The notes under the pieces are model-generated. The model had not been told where the DNA came from. It worked only from the letters and a program-made list of their open reading frames with translations, and did not search any database. Both the position numbers and the translations under genes were made by a program. This document shows, one piece after another, positions 1 to 5,085 of a stretch of 5,678 bases of DNA (positions are counted from its first letter, which is position 1; each line of letters begins with the position of its first letter). This DNA comes from SIG440 sp045596485 (lineage in GTDB: Bacteria > Bacillota > Clostridia > Monoglobales > Monoglobaceae). The stretch lies in NCBI GenBank assembly GCA_045596485.1, contig JAZOCL010000076.1, forward strand, positions 1 through 5,678, given 5' to 3'.

Positions 1-1294
1 CGCCGCACCACATAGCTTTGATGAAGCCGGGTGTTTCGTTGATTGTCTTGTCGAATTCTTCCATATTTTTTGCAATATATGTTCTTGTATCTCTGTGTTC
101 TTTTGCTTTTTCCAGCAGGTTAGCCTGAATTTCATCCAGCAGAGCAGGGATCTTTGTTTCCAGTTCATCCAGAGAAACGAAGATTTTTTCACCTGTATCA
201 CGTCTTGCCAGTACACACTGGTTCTGTTCAATATCTTTGGGGCCGATTTCCAGACGTACGGGAACGCCTTTCATTTCGTATTCGGAGAATTTCCAGCCGG
301 GTGTTTTGTCGGAATCATCCAGTTTTACGCGGCAGATGTTTTTCAGTCTGTCTTTCAGTTCACCAGCTTTTTCCAGAACACCTTCTTTTTTCTGCATGAT
401 AGGAACGATTACTACCTGTGTAGGTGCAATTCTGGGAGGCAGAACCAGACCGCTGTTGTCACCGTGAACCATGATTACAGCACCGATCAGTCTTGTTGTC
501 ATACCCCAGGATGTCTGGTGAACATACTGCAGTTTGTTTTCTTTATCAGAGTACTGGATGCCGAAAGCTTTAGCAAAGCCATCACCGAAGTTGTGGGATG
601 TACCGGACTGCAGAGCTTTACCATCGTGCATCAGGGATTCGATTGTGAATGTGTGTGCTGCACCAGCGAATCTTTCTTTTTCTGTTTTTTCGCCTTTTAC
701 TACGGGGATCGCCAGTACTTCGTGGCAGAAATCAGAATATACATTCAGCATCTGGATGGTTCTTTCCTGTGCTTCTTCTGCTGTTGCGTGAGCTGTATGA
801 CCTTCCTGCCACAAAAATTCCATTGTTCTGAGGAAAGGTCTTGTTGTCTTTTCCCATCTTACAACATTACACCATTGGTTGTAAAGTTTGGGAAGGTCTC
901 GATATGAATGAATAATATTTGCATAATGGTCGCAGAACAATGTTTCGGAGGTAGGTCTTACGCAAAGTCTTTCCTCCAGCTTTTCGGTACCGCCGTGAGT
1001 AACCCATGCAACCTCAGGAGCAAATCCCTCAACGTGGTCCTTTTCCTTTTGAAGCAGGCTTTCTGGAATAAACATAGGCATATACACATTCTCGTGTCCG
1101 GTTTCCTTGAAGCGTCTGTCAAGCTCTCGCTGGATGTTTTCCCAGATTGCATAGCCATAGGGCTGAATTACCATACAGCCTCTGATGCCTGAGTAATCAA
1201 CTAATTTTGCCTTTTTCACAATATCGGTGTACCATTTTGCAAAATCCTCACTCATTGAGGTTATTTCTTCTACAAGTTTCTTTTCGTTTGCCAA
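1..1294 (-). CDS. proS: Prolyl-tRNA synthetase, archaeal/eukaryal type (3' end truncated by window)
   Basis: Cytoplasmic class II aminoacyl-tRNA synthetase that charges tRNA-Pro with proline using ATP. I translated it by hand: 431 codons are present and the frame is open to the window edge, so roughly the last 45-50 residues are missing compared with the usual length of about 480. Visible landmarks, numbered from the TTG start, are the RPTSE substrate-binding segment (113-117), class II motif 2 RTMEFLWQEGHTAH (from 156), SGTSHNFGDGFAKAF in the active site, and motif 3 GLVLPPR ending at Arg288. A C-terminal anticodon-binding domain starts with APTQVVIVP. The last visible residues, KAMWCG with Cys430, match the beginning of the C-terminal domain of this type. 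The long insertion domain of the typical bacterial ProRS is absent. TTG at 1294 is preferred: AAGGG at 1305-1309 lies 10 nt upstream, and the protein then begins M-A-N-E-K-K-L-V-E as in relatives. ATG at 1303 has the same AAGGG only 1 nt away. Codon usage changes sharply near 800 (see findings). Confidence 0.96.
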   Translation of the reverse strand, partial: MANEKKLVEEITSMSEDFAKWYTDIVKKAKLVDYSGIRGCMVIQPYGYAIWENIQRELDRRFKETGHENVYMPMFIPESLLQKEKDHVEGFAPEVAWVTHGGTEKLEERLCVRPTSETLFCDHYANIIHSYRDLPKLYNQWCNVVRWEKTTRPFLRTMEFLWQEGHTAHATAEEAQERTIQMLNVYSDFCHEVLAIPVVKGEKTEKERFAGAAHTFTIESLMHDGKALQSGTSHNFGDGFAKAFGIQYSDKENKLQYVHQTSWGMTTRLIGAVIMVHGDNSGLVLPPRIAPTQVVIVPIMQKKEGVLEKAGELKDRLKNICRVKLDDSDKTPGWKFSEYEMKGVPVRLEIGPKDIEQNQCVLARRDTGEKIFVSLDELETKIPALLDEIQANLLEKAKEHRDTRTYIAKNMEEFDKTINETPGFIKAMWCG

Positions 1295-1304
1295 AATTTC
1301 CATT

Positions 1305-1309
1305 CCCTT
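1305..1309 (-). promoter_or_regulatory. Shine-Dalgarno site that decides the proS start
   Basis: On the minus strand the sequence reads GAAGGGAATGG. AAGGG (1309-1305) is only 1 nt from the ATG at 1303 but 10 nt from the TTG at 1294. The spacing therefore favours the TTG. No other purine-rich site lies close upstream of either codon. Confidence 0.55.
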
Positions 1310-1325
1310 CAAATTTGTATTTCAA

Positions 1326-1343
1326 CAAAGGCTTTAGCCTTTG
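1326..1343 (-). promoter_or_regulatory. Perfect hairpin in the proS leader
   Basis: A perfect 7-bp stem with a 4-nt loop reads CAAAGGC-TAAA-GCCTTTG on the minus strand, ending about 30 nt before the TTG start of proS. It is not followed by a U run, so it is not a classical terminator. It could stabilise the 5' end of the message or be part of a leader control element. I see no T-box specifier region or T-box bulge consensus (such as AGGGTGG-ACCGCG) in the leader of about 130 nt, although T-boxes often control synthetase genes in Firmicutes. Function unknown. Confidence 0.5.
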
Positions 1344-1412
1344 CAATTCCGCTTTGGTTTTCAGTCGGATTATTTCAGGTTTTTACACAAAATTCAGGAC
1401 ACAACTCCCCAA

Positions 1413-1425
1413 TTTACACAGTAAA
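1413..1425. repeat. TTTAC/GTAAA dyad near the proS transcription start
   Basis: The + strand reads TTTAC-ACA-GTAAA, a 5-bp inverted repeat with a 3-nt gap, falling about 5-17 nt after the predicted proS transcription start. The same half-sites recur in the lysR promoter (4958-4968) with a 1-nt gap. It may be an operator, but the half-site is short and AT-rich and could be chance. Confidence 0.25.
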
Positions 1426-1436
1426 CCATTATTTTT

Positions 1437-1465
1437 AGTATAAAGTAATTTCCGCCTTGTGTCAA
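1437..1465 (-). promoter_or_regulatory. Sigma-A promoter of proS
   Basis: The -35 box TTGACA (1465-1460) is a perfect consensus. It is separated by exactly 17 bp from the -10 box TATACT (1442-1437), a 5/6 match. Transcription would start near 1430, giving a leader of about 135 nt to the TTG start. The promoter lies just downstream of the copA terminator, so proS appears to be an independent transcription unit and strongly expressed, as expected for a housekeeping synthetase. Confidence 0.87.
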
Positions 1466-1489
1466 GGGCTTGAAAGAGATTTTTTAAAC

Positions 1490-1524
1490 AAAAAAGCACT
1501 GCCAATGAATTTTTCGGCAGTACC
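1490..1524 (-). terminator. Rho-independent terminator of lysR-copA
   Basis: On the minus strand, 17 nt after the copA stop codon, GGTACTGCC (1524-1516) pairs with GGCAGTGCT (1503-1495). This gives a 9-bp stem with two G-U pairs and a 12-nt loop, followed by a short T run (TTTTT, 1494-1490, with the last stem T adjoining). It closes the lysR-copA unit before the separate proS promoter. Confidence 0.85.
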
Positions 1525-1541
1525 GTTTTGATTATAAAAAT

Positions 1542-1751
1542 TTAACCGATTGAAAGAACCTTATAGCCCTTTTCTTCTACGGCTGTTTTGAGAGCTTCAT
1601 CTGCAACATTTTCGGTCAGAATTACAACTGCTGTACCTTCCTTATGGCTTACCTCAGCTTTTTCGATCCCTGCCATCGCCTCAAGGGTGCTCTTTACATT
1701 TGCCTCACAATGAGGACACATCATTCCCTCGATTTTCAAAGTCTTTTTCAT
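1542..1751 (-). CDS. Nested in-frame copper chaperone CopZ-like domain with its own start signal (possible separate product)
   Basis: The last 69 codons of copA form a complete HMA fold of the size of a free CopZ chaperone. It begins MKKTLKIEGMMCPHCEANVK, with the metal-binding Cys at residues 12 and 15 of the nested product, and ends in KGYKVLSIG. An ATG (1751-1749) stands exactly where an independent CopZ would begin, with AAGGAGG 8 nt upstream. The preceding residues, NIKTKDIKEEKE, look like translated intergenic DNA. Ribosomes could therefore make both the long CopA and a soluble cytoplasmic chaperone that delivers Cu(I) to the pump. CopA proteins with a C-terminal HMA domain are known in Clostridia; separate production of the tail here is inference. 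Alternatively the start signal is a relic of a copA-copZ gene fusion and only the fused protein is made. Confidence 0.5.
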   Translation of the reverse strand: MKKTLKIEGMMCPHCEANVKSTLEAMAGIEKAEVSHKEGTAVVILTENVADEALKTAVEEKGYKVLSIG

Positions 1752-4025
1752 TTCTTTTTCCTCCTTAATATCTTTCGTTTTTATGTTCTTGTGCAGCTTC
1801 ACAAAATTAAGCCTCAATGCATTCGTCACCACACAGAAGCTTGAAAGGCTCATTGCCGCAGCCCCGAACATAGGATCAAGTGTCAGTCCAAATGGAATCA
1901 TCACACCTGCGGCAAGGGGAATTCCTATCACATTGTAGATAAATGCCCAGAACAAATTTTCGTATATATTTTTGAGCGTAGCACGGCTGAGACGAATTGC
2001 CGCCGCAACATCACGCAGGCTGTTCTTCATCAGAACCACATCTGCCGCATCAATGGCAATATCGGAGCCTGCTCCTATTGCAATTCCCGTATCTGCCGCC
2101 ATAAGTGCCGGTGCATCGTTAATGCCGTCACCAACCATAGCAGTCTTTTGCTGCTCCATCAGCTTTCGTACTTCCTTGTCCTTTCCGTCGGGAAGAACCT
2201 CAGCAACAATATCTTTAATACCCACCTGATTTGCAATCGCATTAGCTGTTTTTTGATTGTCACCCGTAATCATAATAACCCTGACGCCCATAGCCTTTAA
2301 CTCGCTGACCGCCTCAAGGCTGTCCTCCTTTATGCTGTCGGCAACGGCAATGATTCCCAAAAGCTTTTTGTCACACATAAAGCACAAGGGGGTTTTTCCT
2401 TCTTCTGCCAACGCTTCTGCCTGAGCCTTTGTTTCCTTGGCAACCTCAATCCTGGAACTTATAAACTTAAAGCTGCCGCCCATAATTTTGGTGCCGTCAA
2501 TCATTCCGCAAAGACCGTTTCCGGGAAGAATTTCAAAATGCTCCACGAACTTTGCCTCAAAGCCCTCTGCCTCGGCTTTGCGAACAACAGCGCCTGCCAA
2601 AGGATGCTCGCTCATTTTTTCTAGTGAATATGCAAGCTCCAGCAACTCTTTTCGGTCAACCCCCTCTGTCGGCAGAATATCGGTAACCTCAGGCTCGCCC
2701 TTTGTCACCGTTCCCGTTTTGTCAAGGGCTGCAATTTTCACTCTTCCTGCTTCCTCAAGAGCGGCTGCGGTTTTAAAAAGCACACCATTTTTTGCACCTA
2801 CACCGCTGCCCACCATAATTGCTACAGGCGTTGCAAGCCCCAGTGCACAAGGACAGCTTATAACCAAAACAGAAATACCTCTGGCAAGAGCGAAGCCCAC
2901 CGTCTCACCCAAAATCAGCCAGACCGCAACCGTCACCGCTGCAATCCCCATAACAACAGGCACAAACACTCCCGAAACACGGTCAGCAGCCTTTGAGATA
3001 GGTGCCTTCGATGCCGCAGTATCACTCACCATTTTTATAATCTTCGAAAGCATTGTATCCTCTGCCACAGCAGTTGTACGGCACTTGATAAACCCAAGGC
3101 GGTTCACCGTTGCTCCCGTCACAGCATCACCCACAGTTTTATCAACAGGAATACTTTCACCTGTCAGCGCCGATTCGTCAACTGCGCTGCTGCCTTCAAC
3201 AATCACCCCGTCTGCAGGAATGCTCTCTCCCGGACGGACAATAAATATGTCACCCACAGCAATCTGCTCCGCAGGAACCGTAACCTCTTTGCCATCACGG
3301 ATTACCACCGCAGTTTTCGGGGATAAATCCATAAGCCCCTGAAGGGCATCAGTTGTTCTGCCCTTTGAATAGTTTTCAAGAAGTTTGCCCACGGTAATCA
3401 GGGTCAAAATCATTGCCGCTGATTCAAAATAAAGGTCGTGAACAAAATGAGCAGCCTGCTCCATATCGCCCGAAAGCATTGTTCCGCTCATGGCAAAAAG
3501 AACATATGTGCTGTATATAAATGCTGCACCCGAACCAAGGGCAACAAGGGTATCCATATTGGGGCTGCCCCTGAACAAGCCCTTGAAGCCGTTGATAAAA
3601 AACTTCTGGTTAATAACCATTACAACACCTGTCAAAAGCAGCTGAACAAGCCCTAGCGCCATTGGGTTTTCGGCTATTACCTTGGGCAGAGGAAATCCCC
3701 ACATAGCGTGTCCCATAGAAACATACATAAGAACAACCAGAAACCCAAGTGATGAAAAAAGTCTGGTTTTCAGCCTTTTTATTTCTCCCTTTTCTGCTTT
3801 TACACCTTCTTCTTTTGCGCCCTCTGTCTTTGGTTGTTCAACGCCGTAGCCTGCCTCAACAACAGCCGCAATTATTGCCGAATCTTCGGCTGTACCCTCA
3901 ATATTCATCGAATTTGTCAAAAGATTCACCGAGCACTCTGTCACGCCCTCAACCGAAGACACCGCCTTTTCAACTCTTGCGCTGCAGGCGGCGCAGCTCA
4001 TTCCTGTTACATTGTATTTCTTCAT
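1542..4025 (-). CDS. copA: Cu(I)-exporting P1B-type ATPase CopA with N- and C-terminal HMA domains
   Basis: Membrane pump that exports Cu(I) from the cytoplasm at the cost of ATP (827 aa). Seen in order: an N-terminal HMA metal-binding domain with GMSCAAC (8-14); a charged linker (about 62-88); four membrane segments (about 88-216); the actuator motif TGES (288-291); the membrane CPC motif (391-393); the phosphorylation site DKTGT with Asp435; SEHP (472-475) in the nucleotide-binding domain; TGDN (587-590); GDGINDAP (632-639). The last two membrane segments carry Y697-N698 and M725-S726-x-S728-S729. CPC, YN and MSxSS together are the established signature of Cu(I) pumps (P1B-1). After a lysine-rich linker (about 743-758) comes a second, CopZ-like HMA domain (759-827) with MCPHC (769-773). 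Its ATG shares ATGA with the upstream lysR stop, so it is probably translationally coupled; GGGAG lies about 10 nt upstream. No key residue is missing. Ag(I) may also be transported, but other metals are unlikely. Confidence 0.96.
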   Translation of the reverse strand: MKKYNVTGMSCAACSARVEKAVSSVEGVTECSVNLLTNSMNIEGTAEDSAIIAAVVEAGYGVEQPKTEGAKEEGVKAEKGEIKRLKTRLFSSLGFLVVLMYVSMGHAMWGFPLPKVIAENPMALGLVQLLLTGVVMVINQKFFINGFKGLFRGSPNMDTLVALGSGAAFIYSTYVLFAMSGTMLSGDMEQAAHFVHDLYFESAAMILTLITVGKLLENYSKGRTTDALQGLMDLSPKTAVVIRDGKEVTVPAEQIAVGDIFIVRPGESIPADGVIVEGSSAVDESALTGESIPVDKTVGDAVTGATVNRLGFIKCRTTAVAEDTMLSKIIKMVSDTAASKAPISKAADRVSGVFVPVVMGIAAVTVAVWLILGETVGFALARGISVLVISCPCALGLATPVAIMVGSGVGAKNGVLFKTAAALEEAGRVKIAALDKTGTVTKGEPEVTDILPTEGVDRKELLELAYSLEKMSEHPLAGAVVRKAEAEGFEAKFVEHFEILPGNGLCGMIDGTKIMGGSFKFISSRIEVAKETKAQAEALAEEGKTPLCFMCDKKLLGIIAVADSIKEDSLEAVSELKAMGVRVIMITGDNQKTANAIANQVGIKDIVAEVLPDGKDKEVRKLMEQQKTAMVGDGINDAPALMAADTGIAIGAGSDIAIDAADVVLMKNSLRDVAAAIRLSRATLKNIYENLFWAFIYNVIGIPLAAGVMIPFGLTLDPMFGAAAMSLSSFCVVTNALRLNFVKLHKNIKTKDIKEEKEMKKTLKIEGMMCPHCEANVKSTLEAMAGIEKAEVSHKEGTAVVILTENVADEALKTAVEEKGYKVLSIG
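1760..1766 (-). promoter_or_regulatory. Internal consensus Shine-Dalgarno AAGGAGG within copA
   Basis: AAGGAGG (1766-1760 on the minus strand) is complementary to 7 nt of the 16S rRNA tail. It lies 8 nt from an in-frame ATG at 1751. It encodes Lys-Glu-Glu in the linker of CopA. It is the strongest ribosome-binding site I saw among those in front of genes in this window, stronger than that of copA itself. Confidence 0.75.
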
Positions 4026-4924
4026 TTTTTTGTCACTCCCGCATCAGGATTTTTTGACCATTCTATTACAAAATCCGTAAATTCCTTTACTATCGGCTTT
4101 GCTCTGTCAGCTTCGGGAACCGCAAGCCCAATATGTCGATATGCTTCAGGCTGAAGCTTCTTTATCACAACATTATGATTGTCGTTCTTCATAACAAGCT
4201 CGTGAGCAATACAGATTCCAAGCTCACTTTCAACCATAGAAATCATCGCATAGTCATCGGCGGTTTTGAAACGGATGTCGGGCTTCACTCCGTTTTGCTC
4301 AAGATAAAGCCTTGCGTCACGGTCGGTGCTGTCAACAAGACTCACCACTGCTTCCTTGCCAAATTGAGCTGCCGGAACACACCAATCATCTGCCAGAGGG
4401 TGATTTGGCGGGATAACCGCAAAAAGCTCGTCCCTCATCAGTTCAACGCAAGGGCAATTTTCATCAAAGGGCATTGATACAAAGCCTGCATCAATATCCC
4501 CGATTTTCAGGTGCTCCTCAATATCAGAGTAGCATCCGTCAAAAATCAAAAAGTTCACCATTGGATGTATTTTTCTGAATTCCTTCATTATAACAGGAAG
4601 CCAGTTGACGGCAATGCTCTTGAAGGCTCCCACCCTTATGGTATTTTCTCCGTATTCGTTGATTTCTTTCACAATTTTACGAACGTGCTCGTTATCCTCA
4701 ACCACACGCTTTATGGCGTTATAAACAAGCCTTCCCTCATCGGTGAGGCGCACTCCCCCCTTGTTTCGGACAAGAAGCCTGAAGCCAAAGTCCTTTTCAA
4801 GGGAATTTAAAAGCTGAGTAACTCCTGACTGTGTAATACCAAAAGCCTTTGCAGCCTCCGACACCGACCTGCATTCGCACACACGAATAAAAATTTCATA
4901 CTTTTTTAAGCTCAAAAAAATCAC
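4022..4924 (-). CDS. LysR-family transcriptional regulator
   Basis: Predicted cytoplasmic DNA-binding regulator of 300 aa, the usual length for the family. The N-terminal winged helix-turn-helix covers about residues 6-65 (SVSEAAKAFGITQSGVTQLL, then LEKDFGFRLLVRN and RLTDEG). A linker helix (about 66-90) follows, then a periplasmic-binding-protein-like effector domain (about 93-290). The stop overlaps the copA start by 4 nt (ATGA), so the two share an mRNA. It is also divergent from putP, the classical arrangement for a LysR protein and its target. The effector is unknown. The protein has seven cysteines (16, 18, 131, 157, 159, 182, 238), including C16-E-C18 and C157-P-C159, which might bind a soft metal, but this is speculative. 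The start is uncertain: the longest frame begins with GTG at 4924, while TTG at 4915 gives M-S-L-K-K-Y-E, closer to a usual LysR N-terminus. Neither has a clear Shine-Dalgarno site. Confidence 0.93.
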   Translation of the reverse strand: MIFLSLKKYEIFIRVCECRSVSEAAKAFGITQSGVTQLLNSLEKDFGFRLLVRNKGGVRLTDEGRLVYNAIKRVVEDNEHVRKIVKEINEYGENTIRVGAFKSIAVNWLPVIMKEFRKIHPMVNFLIFDGCYSDIEEHLKIGDIDAGFVSMPFDENCPCVELMRDELFAVIPPNHPLADDWCVPAAQFGKEAVVSLVDSTDRDARLYLEQNGVKPDIRFKTADDYAMISMVESELGICIAHELVMKNDNHNVVIKKLQPEAYRHIGLAVPEADRAKPIVKEFTDFVIEWSKNPDAGVTKK

Positions 4925-4930
4925 TCATTT

Positions 4931-4945
4931 ATTAGTTTTTCTTAT
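4931..4945 (-). promoter_or_regulatory. Candidate LysR box (T-N11-A dyad) at the lysR transcription start
   Basis: The minus strand reads ATAAGAAAAACTAAT, an imperfect dyad (ATAAG/CTAAT) fitting the T-N11-A pattern of LysR binding sites. It adjoins the lysR -10 box and covers the expected transcription start, a position suited to autorepression. It matches the site at 5053-5067 in 14 of 15 bases, in the opposite orientation. The AT-rich surroundings raise the chance of coincidence. Confidence 0.4.
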
Positions 4946-4974
4946 ATTATATTGCCATTTACTGTAAAAGTCAA
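4946..4974 (-). promoter_or_regulatory. Sigma-A promoter of lysR-copA
   Basis: The -35 box TTGACT (4974-4969) and a perfect -10 box TATAAT (4951-4946) are separated by 17 bp. Transcription would start near 4939, leaving a short leader of about 15-25 nt. The spacer carries the perfect 11-bp palindrome TTTACAGTAAA (4958-4968), placed where a repressor would block RNA polymerase. Confidence 0.87.
4958..4968. repeat. 11-bp palindrome in the lysR-copA promoter spacer
   Basis: TTTAC-T-GTAAA is a perfect odd-centred palindrome between the -35 and -10 boxes. Its half-sites resemble those of the CopY operator (cop box, TTTACA-NN-TGTAAA), but the gap is 1 nt instead of 4. It is therefore not a standard cop box. 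It may be an operator for an unlinked regulator or for LysR. Confidence 0.35.
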
Positions 4975-5013
4975 GGAATAAAGTTATTTTTTTACTTTTT
5001 GTTATTGACTTTT
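4966..5013. repeat. Inverted repeat spanning the divergent promoters
   Basis: AAAAGTCAA (4966-4974) and TTGACTTTT (5005-5013) are perfect 9-bp inverted copies containing the two -35 boxes. They are separated by 30 bp of T-rich DNA. The symmetry places two polymerases back to back. Some of the match is forced by the shared -35 consensus; the flanking TTT goes beyond it. Confidence 0.55.
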
Positions 5014-5033
5014 CTTTATGTTTTTTGTAAAAT
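5005..5033 (+). promoter_or_regulatory. Sigma-A promoter of putP
   Basis: TTGACT (5005-5010) and TAAAAT (5028-5033) are separated by 17 bp, each a 5/6 match to the consensus. Transcription would start near 5040, giving a leader of about 46 nt that contains the palindrome GAATATTC (5045-5052) and the dyad at 5053-5067. Confidence 0.82.
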
Positions 5034-5052
5034 AAATTAGTCTTGAATATTC

Positions 5053-5067
5053 ATAAGAAAAACTTAT
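5053..5067 (+). promoter_or_regulatory. Candidate LysR box (T-N11-A dyad) in the putP leader
   Basis: ATAAG-AAAAA-CTTAT is a perfect 5-bp inverted repeat with a 5-nt gap and fits T-N11-A. It lies about 20 nt after the putP -10 box, inside the transcribed leader, and directly adjoins the palindrome GAATATTC (5045-5052). A protein bound here would more likely repress than activate putP. Its near-twin lies at 4931-4945 beside the lysR promoter. Confidence 0.42.
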
Positions 5068-5085
5068 ATAAAAGGATGTGTTTAT

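Noticed and set aside
95..907. A 270-codon plus-strand open frame rich in Phe and Cys
   Set aside because: It is the antisense shadow of proS, whose minus-strand frame encodes clear class II synthetase motifs. The composition is unlike a real protein and I saw no evidence of its own expression.
1394..1429. A tiny ORF (MVYCVNWGVVS) at the 5' end of the proS leader, considered as a leader peptide
   Set aside because: Its ATG lies almost at the predicted transcription start with no ribosome site, and it has no proline codons that would suit attenuation of a prolyl-tRNA synthetase gene.
1490..1524. The copA terminator as a two-way terminator for plus-strand transcription
   Set aside because: On the plus strand the stem is followed only by G-TTTT-G, and no plus-strand gene ends nearby.
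2437..3342. A 301-codon plus-strand open frame rich in Ser, Thr, Pro and Ala
   Set aside because: It lies entirely opposite the catalytic core of copA, which has every family motif intact. The low-complexity composition is typical of an antisense shadow.
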